A stretch of DNA of 64,000 bases, taken from contig NZ_JALNYS010000001.1 in the NCBI RefSeq assembly GCF_023229695.1, forward strand, positions 1 to 64,000, in the 5' to 3' direction. Positions 52,378-60,532 of the stretch are shown here, piece after piece. The notes under the pieces are model-generated. The model worked only from the letters and a program-made list of their open reading frames with translations. It made no database searches and was not told where the DNA came from. This DNA is from Sulfuricurvum sp. (lineage in GTDB: Bacteria > Campylobacterota > Campylobacteria > Campylobacterales > Sulfurimonadaceae). The translations under genes were made by a program, and so were the position numbers. The first letter of the stretch is position 1; every line of letters starts with the position of its first letter.

Positions 52378-52893
52378 TTAGGATCTCTCAAATAAATAGG
52401 TGCGTGCATCGAAAACTTCCGTTCCCAGAGCACGTGAATAGTGGATCACTTTAAAAGCAGTGTCGGTAACTTCCAGCATGGCACAGCTTGAATAGGGCTT
52501 GTCTCTGGCACACGCTTCGCCGGGATTGAGAAACAGGGTTTTGTTTTTAAAGTCGCACTCAAAGATATGGGTATGCCCGAAAATAACGACTTCGGCGTCG
52601 GCGCTCATGTAAAAAGGGAGATGCATTAATTTGAATGTTACCCCGCTCAGTTTAAAGTAATGGGGCTCTTGGACAAGATGAAATTTGTCGTGATAGGAAT
52701 ACAACGCTGCATCGTTATTGCCGTAGACGGCAATGTAACGAAGATCGCTGGCTTTGAGCTGCTGAAGAATTTCCGGTTTGACGATATCTCCGGCATGGAT
52801 CAAAAATTCGGCCCCTTCCCTTTTAAGATGGTCAATCACTTTTTGGGAACGCCCTTTTTTGGTATGGGTATCGGACAAAAGGCCGATTTTCAT
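52378..52893 (-). CDS. Metallophosphoesterase, YfcE/MJ0936 family
   Basis: Predicted 171 residues. Metal ligands are in LLSDTHTKKG, HAGDIVK, YGNNDA (GNND), and FGHTHIFE, the calcineurin-like pattern of YfcE-type phosphodiesterases. Start at 52893 (AGGA 6 nt upstream) rather than GTG 52908. Substrate unknown. Located between topA and bioB. Confidence 0.9.
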   Translation of the reverse strand: MKIGLLSDTHTKKGRSQKVIDHLKREGAEFLIHAGDIVKPEILQQLKASDLRYIAVYGNNDAALYSYHDKFHLVQEPHYFKLSGVTFKLMHLPFYMSADAEVVIFGHTHIFECDFKNKTLFLNPGEACARDKPYSSCAMLEVTDTAFKVIHYSRALGTEVFDARTYLFERS

Positions 52894-53025
52894 TTTGATT
52901 CCTGACACGCCGACGGAGCAAAGCCCCGCCCGGCTACGCTGCGTTTCGAGGAAACATCGACTTCGCCGAGCGGTACCCTTGTTTTGCTTCGGCAGCAGGC
53001 CCGCGCACGCTTGCGTGCTTGAATG

Positions 53026-55245
53026 CTATTCATCTGCCTCTTCTCGCGGTGTTCGGTCTTTGCATTTGGTGCACTCGTATACTTCTTTATTTCGATAGGT
53101 ACGCGGGGCAAGTGCTCCGCCGCACCCTTCGACTTCGCATTTTTTGTCACTTGGCTCGAATTTGGAGATAAATTTGCATGTCGGGTAGTGTTCGCATCCC
53201 CAGAATGCCCCTCGGCGTGACTGACGCCACAGCAGTTTCCCGCCGCACTCCGGACACGGCACGTCGGAGGTTTTTTGCTCCGCGAGGGTTTTGGTGTTTT
53301 TGCATTTGGGGTAAGCGCTGCAGGCGAGGAATTTGCCGTTACGGCCGTTTTTAATCACCATAGGGCTGCCGCATTTGTCACACATCTCTTCGCTAATTTC
53401 ATCCGCAGGGGTAGAACCCTCTTTCTGATTCTCTTCGGTTTGTTCGGTGTATTTGCATTTCGGAAAACCGCTACAGGCGATAAACTCACCGAAACGGCCT
53501 GAACGCAGCAGCAGTTCGCTCCCGCACTGCGGGCAGTTGCGTCCCAGCGGCTTGGCCATCTTCAAACTTACGATTGAGGTTTTCCCCTCATCGATTTTTG
53601 CGATGAACGGGGTGTAAAAATCGAGGATAATTTTATGCCACGATTTTCCCTCTTCCCCGATCTCGTCAAGCGTCTCTTCCATTGTTGCGGTAAACGATAC
53701 GTCGACGATCTCTTCGAAGTGTTTTTCAAGCATTTCGGTGACGGTAAAGGCAATTTCGGTCGGGATTATGGCACGCTTTTCGATTTCGATGTAGTTGCGT
53801 GCTTGCAGGGTGGATACCGTCGGTGCATACGTTGATGGCCGCCCGATCCCTTCGGATTCAAGTTTTTTGATTAGACTCGCTTCCGAATAACGTGAAGGGG
53901 GCTCGGTAAAATGCTGTTCGGTAGCAATGCTTTGCAAATCGATGGGATCGCCGGTTGTCAACGGCGGCAGGAGTTTGTCTTTGTCATCGCTTCCCACGAC
54001 ACGGTAAAAGCCGTCAAACAAGAGTCTGCGCCCGGTCGCTCTGAACTGCGCATCAGGGCTTTCAAATGTGATGCTTTGCTGTTCAAACCGCGCATCGTTC
54101 ATCTGGCAGGCTACAAAGCGGTTATAAATCAGGCGGTAGAGTTTGATCTCATCGGGTTTGAGAAAGGTGGCTGCGACTTCGGGGGTAAAGGCAAGCATCG
54201 TCGGACGGATTGCTTCGTGCGCCTCTTGCGCCCCTTTGGCTTTTTTGACATACACTTTCGGTGCGGCGGGGAGGTACTCTTTGCCGTAGCGATCGAGAAT
54301 GAGTTCGCGCGCCGCTTCGACCGCTTCGGCGGCAAGGTTCAGCGAGTCGGTACGCATATAGGTGATGACTCCGCTGGTCCCTTCGGGCGTTTTGACCCCT
54401 TCATAGAGGGCTTGGGCGACCATCATCGTCTTTTTCGGGGAGAATCCCAGCTGAGATGAGGCACTTTGCTGGAGCGTTGACGTCATAAACGGCGGAGGGG
54501 TGGAGGATTTACGCTCTTTGGTTTCGATTTCACCGATGGTGTAGTGTTGAAATTTGAGACTCTCTACGATTCGGGCCGCTTCTTCCTTGTTTTTGATGGT
54601 GAGTTTGTCGATTTTGGTCCCCTCGAAAAGGGTCAGCGTCGCTTCGATATCAGGGCGGAAGAGGGTATCGATACTCCAGTACTCTTCGGGGATAAAAGCG
54701 CGGATTTCCCGTTCGCGGTCAATGACGATTTTCAGGGTAGAGGATTGGACCCGTCCCGCTGAGAGCCCTTTTTGGATCTTGCTGGCAAGCAGCGGTGAGA
54801 GTTTGTAGCCGACAATGCGGTCTAACAGACGGCGTGCCTGCTGGGCATTGACCCGGTCCATATCGATGGAACGGGGGGTTTCGAGGGCATGGGTGATCGC
54901 ATTTTTGGTGATCTCATGGAAGACGATTCTAGGGAGTGATTCGGGATCTTTGCCGATCGCATGGGCAATGTGCCAGCCGATGGCTTCCCCTTCACGGTCT
55001 TCGTCGGTCGCGATATAGATGGTGTCGCTCTTTTTGGCCAGTTCCTGTATTTGCTTGACGGTGGCGGTACTCTCCTCGCTGACACGGTACTCGGGGAGGA
55101 TCGTCTCATTTTCGATCTTAATGCCGAAACGGTTTTTGGGAAGATCACGGATATGCCCTTTGGAAGCAATCACTTCGTAATCTTTGGAGAGGAAGTTTTT
55201 AATGGTCTTGGCCTTGGCCGGAGACTCTACAATAATGAGTTTCAA
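53026..55245 (-). CDS. topA: DNA topoisomerase I TopA
   Basis: Relaxes negative supercoils. Predicted 739 residues: Toprim domain (IVESPAKAKTI, DEDREGEAIGWH), catalytic Tyr296 in GVITYMRTDS, and the C-terminal part with three typical four-cysteine zinc ribbons (CPQCGSELLLR, CDKCGSPMVIK, CPECGGKLLWR) plus a fourth, variant one (CEVEGCGGALAP...CTKC). The start is TTG at 55245, with AGGA about 9 nt upstream; no ATG/GTG gives the conserved KLIIVESPAK start. The 132 bp between this gene and the phosphoesterase hold short G+C-rich palindromes only. Confidence 0.95.
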   Translation of the reverse strand: MKLIIVESPAKAKTIKNFLSKDYEVIASKGHIRDLPKNRFGIKIENETILPEYRVSEESTATVKQIQELAKKSDTIYIATDEDREGEAIGWHIAHAIGKDPESLPRIVFHEITKNAITHALETPRSIDMDRVNAQQARRLLDRIVGYKLSPLLASKIQKGLSAGRVQSSTLKIVIDREREIRAFIPEEYWSIDTLFRPDIEATLTLFEGTKIDKLTIKNKEEAARIVESLKFQHYTIGEIETKERKSSTPPPFMTSTLQQSASSQLGFSPKKTMMVAQALYEGVKTPEGTSGVITYMRTDSLNLAAEAVEAARELILDRYGKEYLPAAPKVYVKKAKGAQEAHEAIRPTMLAFTPEVAATFLKPDEIKLYRLIYNRFVACQMNDARFEQQSITFESPDAQFRATGRRLLFDGFYRVVGSDDKDKLLPPLTTGDPIDLQSIATEQHFTEPPSRYSEASLIKKLESEGIGRPSTYAPTVSTLQARNYIEIEKRAIIPTEIAFTVTEMLEKHFEEIVDVSFTATMEETLDEIGEEGKSWHKIILDFYTPFIAKIDEGKTSIVSLKMAKPLGRNCPQCGSELLLRSGRFGEFIACSGFPKCKYTEQTEENQKEGSTPADEISEEMCDKCGSPMVIKNGRNGKFLACSAYPKCKNTKTLAEQKTSDVPCPECGGKLLWRQSRRGAFWGCEHYPTCKFISKFEPSDKKCEVEGCGGALAPRTYRNKEVYECTKCKDRTPREEADE

Positions 55246-55395
55246 AAAAATTGGTCCTAATGTTGTTATTTTCTGCCTCGTTAGAGGCAAGCTTCAGTGC
55301 CATGTGCAGCAAGCGTAGGCAAGGGGGCTTTGCCCCTTTACCGTTCTATAATTAATATAATTTCGAAAGTGTAACAAAAAAAGCGGCAAATCTGT

Positions 55396-55422
55396 TAAAA
55401 CTTTTTATTTATTATCCGATAT
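55396..55422 (+). promoter_or_regulatory. Sigma-28 (FliA) promoter of the first flagellin
   Basis: TAAAACTT (55396-55403), an 11-nt spacer and TCCGATAT (55415-55422) closely match TAAAGTTT-N11-GCCGATAA. It lies 66 bp upstream of the ATG at 55489. The gap 55246-55395 has no gene; a GGGGGC/GCCCCT hairpin lies near 55324-55340. Confidence 0.85.
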
Positions 55423-55431
55423 AGTTAGTAA

Positions 55432-55445
55432 CAGCAAGGATGCTG
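55432..55445 (+). promoter_or_regulatory. CsrA-type hairpin in the leader of flagellin 1
   Basis: CAGC AAGGAT GCTG: a 4-bp stem with the hexaloop AAGGAT, fitting the ANGGAN loop of CsrA/RsmA sites. A second GGA lies in the ribosome site AAAAGGATTTAT (about 55474-55485). Two sites in one leader would allow CsrA to bind as a dimer. Confidence 0.65.
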
Positions 55446-55488
55446 AAATAACTTAAGAGCTTAGCCTCTTGCGATAAAAGGATTTATC

Positions 55489-56946
55489 ATGGGTTTTAGA
55501 ATTAATACAAACGTTGGGGCGATGAACGCTCACGCTAATGCAACGATGAACAATCGTAATATTGACAATTCATTGTCTAAACTCTCTTCGGGTCTTCGTA
55601 TTAATACCGCATCAGATGATGCTTCGGGTATGGCGATCGCGGATGCGCTCCGTTCACAGGCGAGTTCACTCGGTCAAGCGGTTTCAAATGCGAATGACGG
55701 AATCAGTATCGTACAGATTGCCGACAAAGCGATGGATGAGCAGATTAAAATTTTAGATACCATTAAAACCAAAGCGACGCAAGCGGCGCAAGACGGTCAA
55801 ACGGCCAGTTCTCGTAAAGCGATTCAAGCGGACATCGGTCGTTTGATGGAGTCTTTGGACAATATCGCCAATACAACTTCATACAACGGTCAAAACCTCC
55901 TTGCGGGCGGATTTACCAATAAAGAGTTCCAAGTCGGTGCCTACAGCAACCAGACCGTAACCGCTTCGATCGGGAATACAACATCGAGTAAAATCGGTAC
56001 GTCCAGTTTTGCGACGGGTGTGGCTATGTCGGCTGAGGGTGCTGTTTCTTTGGTCTTCAGTACCGGTACCAAATCGATTACGATGGCGGCGATCACCGTC
56101 AGTAACGGTGCGGCCAACGGGATCAACAAGGTAGCTGACGCGATTAACAATATTTCAGATCAGACGGGGGTACGTGCATCGTACCGCGTTGAGACGGTTA
56201 TGTCTGAAGCGATTGCGGCGGGAAGTATCGAAGGGCTTACGATTAACGGTATCGTTATCGGGGCGATTAACAGCGCGAAAGCAAACGATTCGGACGGACA
56301 GTTGGTCAATGCGATCAATGCGGTTAAAGATTTGACCGGAGTTGAAGCATCTGTAGACCAAGGCGGTTCGTTGCATTTGAAATCAATGGACGGTCGTGCT
56401 ATTTTGCTTTCAGCAAGTGCCGCAACCACCGGTATTACACAGGGTGAAAACATCGGTCAATTGACCCTTTCACGTCTGGATGCCCGTGCGATCGTTGTTT
56501 CCGGAACAGGGGCCGGGGTTTCTACTTTGGCCGCTTCGGTTCTGAATCTCGGCAGTGTACGGGGTAATATCGAATCTACCGATGCGAAGTCGATCGGTGC
56601 GAATGCATACTCCTCTTCATTGACCGATATCTCAACCGGTATCGGAGCGGGGGTCACCTCTCTTCGCGGCGCGATGGCGACGATGACGATTGCCGAATCG
56701 GCGACCAAATTGCTCGATAAAATCCGTTCAGACCTCGGATCGGTTCAAAATCAGTTGGTCTCTACCGTGAACAACATTACGGTGACACAGGTTAACGTCA
56801 AAGCGGCGGAATCTCAAATCCGTGACGTCGATTTCGCGGCGGAGTCGGCGAATTTCTCCAAATTCAATATCCTTGCGCAGTCGGGATCGTATGCGATGAG
56901 TCAGGCGAATGCCACTCAGCAAAATGTATTGAGATTGCTACAATAG
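55489..56946 (+). CDS. Flagellin, first of three tandem genes
   Basis: Predicted 485 residues. N-terminal D0/D1 (MGFRINTNVGAMNAHANATM; SKLSSGLRINTASDDASGMAIADALR) and C-terminal D1/D0 (AESQIRDVDFAAESANFSKF; QANATQQNVLRLLQ) are conserved; the middle part is Ser/Thr/Gly-rich, as expected for the surface domains and a possible target of Maf-dependent glycosylation. The D1 stretch IKTKATQAAQDGQT is the epsilonproteobacterial form that evades TLR5 in Campylobacter and Helicobacter. It differs from genes 2 and 3 by its sigma-28 promoter. Confidence 0.95.
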   Translation: MGFRINTNVGAMNAHANATMNNRNIDNSLSKLSSGLRINTASDDASGMAIADALRSQASSLGQAVSNANDGISIVQIADKAMDEQIKILDTIKTKATQAAQDGQTASSRKAIQADIGRLMESLDNIANTTSYNGQNLLAGGFTNKEFQVGAYSNQTVTASIGNTTSSKIGTSSFATGVAMSAEGAVSLVFSTGTKSITMAAITVSNGAANGINKVADAINNISDQTGVRASYRVETVMSEAIAAGSIEGLTINGIVIGAINSAKANDSDGQLVNAINAVKDLTGVEASVDQGGSLHLKSMDGRAILLSASAATTGITQGENIGQLTLSRLDARAIVVSGTGAGVSTLAASVLNLGSVRGNIESTDAKSIGANAYSSSLTDISTGIGAGVTSLRGAMATMTIAESATKLLDKIRSDLGSVQNQLVSTVNNITVTQVNVKAAESQIRDVDFAAESANFSKFNILAQSGSYAMSQANATQQNVLRLLQ

Positions 56947-56961
56947 TAGCAAGATCGTATA

Positions 56962-57047
56962 GCAACCTTTCGGTTGCGTAATACGTTTCTGTGAAAACGT
57001 CCTTCGATTGCTCCAATAGTACCGTGAGAGTGCCCTGGGGCACTCTC
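56962..57047 (+). terminator. Two hairpins after flagellin 1, likely terminator
   Basis: GCAACC TTTC GGTTGC (56962-56977) and a longer hairpin GAGAGTGCCC/GGGCACTCTC (57026-57047) followed by CTTTCCCCTTT. The second is the better terminator candidate. Confidence 0.7.
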
Positions 57048-57166
57048 CTTTCCCCTTTCGTACCCGCTTGATACGGCCACTTTCTTCTTCCCCCAATCTT
57101 TTTATTACCCTTTATTTTCGAAATCAGTCGAATAGTTTTCATCTGGTTGCACCGTTGTTTTAATAG

Positions 57167-57183
57167 TGGAACTCTTTTTGCTT
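57167..57183 (+). promoter_or_regulatory. Sigma-54 promoter of flagellin 2
   Basis: TGGAACTCTTTTTGCTT: GG at 57168-57169 and GC at 57180-57181 with the required 10-nt spacing after TGG (-24/-12 type). Located 53 bp upstream of the ATG at 57236. Confidence 0.85.
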
Positions 57184-57200
57184 CTATTTGGTCTGAAAAG

Positions 57201-57212
57201 CGCATGGACGCG
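57201..57212 (+). promoter_or_regulatory. CsrA-type hairpin in the leader of flagellin 2
   Basis: CGC ATGGAC GCG: 3-bp stem with ATGGAC hexaloop (ANGGAN). The following ribosome site AAGGATTTAT provides a second GGA. The leader is nearly identical to that of flagellin 3. Confidence 0.6.
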
Positions 57213-57235
57213 AAACTACCAAATAAGGATTTATC

Positions 57236-58690
57236 ATGGGTTTTAGAATTAATACCAATGTCGGGGCGATGAACGCCCATGCCAATGCAACGATGAACAA
57301 CCGTAATATCGATGGGGCACTTTCCAAACTCTCCTCGGGTTTGCGTATTAATACGGCGGCAGACGACGCTTCGGGTATGGCGATCGCCGATGCGCTCCGT
57401 TCACAGGCGAGTTCCCTTGGTCAGGCGGTTTCAAACGCGAACGACGGAATCAGTATCGTTCAAATCGCCGACAAAGCGATGGATGAGCAAATTAAGATTT
57501 TGGACACCATTAAAACTAAAGCGACTCAGGCAGCGCAAGACGGTCAGACAACGACGTCGCGTAAAGCGATTCAGGCCGACATCAGCCGTTTGATGGAGTC
57601 TTTGGACAATATCGCCAATAGCACGTCCTACAACGGTCAGACTCTTCTCGCGGGGGGATTTACCAATAAAGAGTTCCAAGTCGGTGCCTACAGCAACCAG
57701 ACGGTGACCGCGTCGATCGGAAGTACGACGTCGAGTAAAATCGGTACCTCCAGTTTTGCAACGGGTATCTCTATGTCGACGGAAGGATCGGTCTCATTGA
57801 CCTTCAGTACGGGGACCAAATCGGTCGCATTATCGGCGGTAATCGTCAGTAACGGTGCGGCCAACGGGATCAACAAAGTGGCCGATGCGATCAACAACGT
57901 ATCGGATCAGACGGGGGTACGTGCATCGTATCGTGTTGAGACCGTTATGTCTGCTTCTATTGCGGCGGGGAGTATCTCGGGCCTTACGATCAACGGTATC
58001 GTCATCGGGGATATCACGAGTGCCAAAGCGAACGATTCGGACGGGCAGGTCGTGAATGCGATCAATGCGGTCAAAGATTTGACCGGGGTTGAAGCGTCGG
58101 TGGATCAAAGCGGTGCACTGCATCTGAAATCAACGGACGGTCGTGCGATTAACGTATCGGGTATTGCGGTCGGAGGGATTACGGAGGGGGAGAATCTCGG
58201 GAAGTTGACCCTTTCGCGTCTGGATGCCCGTGCGATCAAGGTTTCGGGTGACGGTATCGGTATCTCCGCTATGGCCGCTTCGGTTTTAAATCTCGGCAGT
58301 GTCCGGGGGAATATCGAATCCACCGATGCCAATGCGATCGGGGCGAACGCCTACTCTTCGGCGTTGGGGGATATCTCAACCGGTATCGGAGCGGGGGTCA
58401 CCTCTCTTCGCGGCGCGATGGCGACGATGACGATTGCCGAATCGGCGACCAAATTGCTCGATAAAATCCGTTCAGACCTCGGATCGGTTCAAAATCAGTT
58501 GGTCTCTACCGTGAACAACATTACGGTGACACAGGTTAACGTCAAAGCGGCGGAATCTCAAATCCGTGACGTCGATTTCGCGGCGGAGTCGGCGAATTTC
58601 TCTAAATTCAATATCCTTGCGCAGTCGGGATCGTATGCGATGAGTCAGGCGAATGCCACTCAGCAAAACGTCCTCAAACTGCTTCAGTAG
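57236..58690 (+). CDS. Flagellin, second tandem gene
   Basis: Predicted 484 residues, very similar to flagellin 1 over the whole length. The 3' part (from about 58375) is almost base-for-base identical with that of flagellin 1, while the middle part is closest to flagellin 3, indicating gene conversion. Sigma-54 promoter, CsrA-type hairpin and AAGGA ribosome site upstream. It would be made earlier in flagellar assembly than gene 1 if the usual sigma hierarchy holds. Confidence 0.95.
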   Translation: MGFRINTNVGAMNAHANATMNNRNIDGALSKLSSGLRINTAADDASGMAIADALRSQASSLGQAVSNANDGISIVQIADKAMDEQIKILDTIKTKATQAAQDGQTTTSRKAIQADISRLMESLDNIANSTSYNGQTLLAGGFTNKEFQVGAYSNQTVTASIGSTTSSKIGTSSFATGISMSTEGSVSLTFSTGTKSVALSAVIVSNGAANGINKVADAINNVSDQTGVRASYRVETVMSASIAAGSISGLTINGIVIGDITSAKANDSDGQVVNAINAVKDLTGVEASVDQSGALHLKSTDGRAINVSGIAVGGITEGENLGKLTLSRLDARAIKVSGDGIGISAMAASVLNLGSVRGNIESTDANAIGANAYSSALGDISTGIGAGVTSLRGAMATMTIAESATKLLDKIRSDLGSVQNQLVSTVNNITVTQVNVKAAESQIRDVDFAAESANFSKFNILAQSGSYAMSQANATQQNVLKLLQ

Positions 58691-58697
58691 TTCTTCC

Positions 58698-58718
58698 CTA
58701 CCCGCTCTGTGCGGGTAG
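58698..58718 (+). terminator. Terminator hairpin after flagellin 2
   Basis: CTACCCGC and GCGGGTAG form an 8-bp stem with a 5-nt loop, 8 bp after the stop codon, followed by TTTCT. Confidence 0.75.
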
Positions 58719-58825
58719 TTTCTGCTCACTCCCCCTTTCTATCGTTTCCGAGATGATTTTTGACACGCCTATCCCTCTATTGTTCTCTCATCTTATACCA
58801 AACTTTATTAACTAGGCATACTCTC

Positions 58826-58890
58826 GTCATTCCGTGCTACGACACAAAATCCAATGCAAGAAATGGATCCCGTATCAAGTACGGGATGAC
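58826..58890. repeat. GTCATTCC-type dispersed palindromic repeat
   Basis: GTCATTCC at 58826 and GGATGAC at 58884-58890 bracket a 65-bp segment with an inner hairpin CCCGTA/TACGGG (58869-58885). Repeats with ends like CGTCATTCCCG are common between genes of many proteobacteria. It fills part of the 357-bp gap between flagellins 2 and 3. Confidence 0.55.
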
Positions 58891-58972
58891 AAAATGCGTA
58901 TGTACACTTAAAGATAGACGGTATTAGCCATTTTTTTCAAAAAATTTGATCAATTTGCATTTTTGTCAATTA

Positions 58973-58989
58973 TGGAACTCTTTTTGCTT
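58973..58989 (+). promoter_or_regulatory. Sigma-54 promoter of flagellin 3
   Basis: TGGAACTCTTTTTGCTT, identical to the promoter of flagellin 2, TGG at 58973-58975 and GC at 58986-58987. Located 59 bp upstream of the ATG. Confidence 0.85.
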
Positions 58990-59012
58990 TTATAGGAATA
59001 GTATTTGAAAAG

Positions 59013-59024
59013 CGCATGGACGCG
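59013..59024 (+). promoter_or_regulatory. CsrA-type hairpin in the leader of flagellin 3
   Basis: CGC ATGGAC GCG, same hairpin and position as in flagellin 2; ribosome site GAAGGATTTAT follows. The bases between promoter and hairpin differ from gene 2, while the hairpin itself is conserved. Confidence 0.6.
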
Positions 59025-59047
59025 AAACCACCAAAGAAGGATTTATT

Positions 59048-60502
59048 ATGGGATTTAGAATTAATACCAATAGTACGGCAATGAATGCCCACGCTAACGC
59101 GACAATGAATAATCGTAATATCGACAGTTCGCTCTCTAAGCTCTCCTCGGGCCTTCGTATTAATACGGCGGCAGACGACGCTTCGGGTATGGCGATTGCG
59201 GATGCGCTCCGTTCACAGGCGAGTTCCCTCGGTCAGGCGATTGCGAACGCGAACGACGGAATCAGTATCGTACAGATTGCTGATAAAGCGATGGATGAGC
59301 AGATTAAACTGCTCGATACGATTAAAACCAAAGCGACGCAAGCGGCGCAAGACGGTCAGACAACCACATCGCGTAAAGCGATTCAGGCCGATATTAACCG
59401 TTTGATGGAGTCTTTGGACAATATTGCGAATACGACTGCATATAATGGACAAAATCTCCTTGCGGGTTCGTTTACGAACAAAGAGTTCCAAGTCGGTGCC
59501 TACAGCAACCAGACGGTGACCGCGTCGATCGGAAATACGACGTCGAGTAAAATCGGTGCTTCGACGTTTGCAACGGGTGTCTCGATGTCGACGGAAGGGC
59601 CGGTCTCATTGACCTTTAGTACCGGGAGTAAATCGGTTGCTTTGGCAGCGGTAATCGTCAGTAACGGTGCGGCCAACGGGATCAACAAAGTGGCCGATGC
59701 GATCAACAACGTATCGGATCAGACGGGGGTACGTGCATCGTACCGTGTTGAGACCGTTATGTCTGCCGCTATTGCAGCGGGGAGTATCTCGGGTCTTACG
59801 ATCAACGGTATCGTCATCGGGGATATTACGAGTGCCAAAGCGAACGATACTGACGGGCAGGTTGTGAATGCGATCAATGCGGTTAAAGATTTGACCGGAG
59901 TTGAAGCGTCGGTGGATCAAGGCGGTGTTTTGCATTTAAAATCTCTTGACGGGCGTGCGATTAACGTATCGGGTATTGCGGTCGGAGGGATTACGGAAGG
60001 GGAGAACCTCGGGAAATTGACCCTTTCGCGTCTGGATGCCCGTGCGATCAAGGTTTCGGGTGACGGTATCGGAGTCTCCGCTCTGGCCGCTTCGGTTCTG
60101 AATCTTCAAAGTGTCCGGGGGAATATCGAATCCACCGATGCCAATGCGATCGGGGCGAACGCCTACTCGTCGGCGTTGGGGGATGTCTCAACCGGTATCG
60201 GAGCGGGGGTAACATCACTTCGCGGCGCGATGGCGACGATGACGATTGCCGAATCGGCGACCAAATTGCTCGATAAAATCCGTTCAGACCTCGGATCGGT
60301 TCAAAATCAGCTGATCTCTACCGTGAACAATATCACAAGCGGTCAGGTTAATATCAAAGCGGCGGAATCTCAAATCCGTGACGTCGATTTCGCGGCGGAG
60401 TCGGCGAATTTCTCCAAATTCAATATCCTTGCCCAATCGGGATCGTATGCGATGAGTCAGGCGAATGCGGTGCAGCAAAACGTGTTGAAACTACTGCAGT
60501 AG
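59048..60502 (+). CDS. Flagellin, third tandem gene
   Basis: Predicted 484 residues. Same domain plan as genes 1 and 2, with small changes at the N-terminus (NSTAMNAHA) and in the C-terminal helix (NNITSGQVNIKAAES instead of NNITVTQVNVKAAES). Sigma-54 promoter. With genes 1 and 2 it would form a filament of several subunits. Confidence 0.95.
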   Translation: MGFRINTNSTAMNAHANATMNNRNIDSSLSKLSSGLRINTAADDASGMAIADALRSQASSLGQAIANANDGISIVQIADKAMDEQIKLLDTIKTKATQAAQDGQTTTSRKAIQADINRLMESLDNIANTTAYNGQNLLAGSFTNKEFQVGAYSNQTVTASIGNTTSSKIGASTFATGVSMSTEGPVSLTFSTGSKSVALAAVIVSNGAANGINKVADAINNVSDQTGVRASYRVETVMSAAIAAGSISGLTINGIVIGDITSAKANDTDGQVVNAINAVKDLTGVEASVDQGGVLHLKSLDGRAINVSGIAVGGITEGENLGKLTLSRLDARAIKVSGDGIGVSALAASVLNLQSVRGNIESTDANAIGANAYSSALGDVSTGIGAGVTSLRGAMATMTIAESATKLLDKIRSDLGSVQNQLISTVNNITSGQVNIKAAESQIRDVDFAAESANFSKFNILAQSGSYAMSQANAVQQNVLKLLQ

Positions 60503-60506
60503 TTTC

Positions 60507-60532
60507 AACTCTCTCTTCTTGAGAATGGAGTT
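60507..60532. terminator. Imperfect hairpin between flagellin 3 and maf
   Basis: AACTC-TCTC-TTCTT-GAGA-ATG-GAGTT forms an interrupted 9-bp stem in the 29 bp between two convergent stop codons. It may terminate both transcripts. Confidence 0.4.

Noticed and set aside
56962..56977. GCAACC/GGTTGC hairpin as the sole terminator of flagellin 1
   Set aside because: The stem is short and no T-run follows; the longer hairpin at 57026-57047 is a better candidate.
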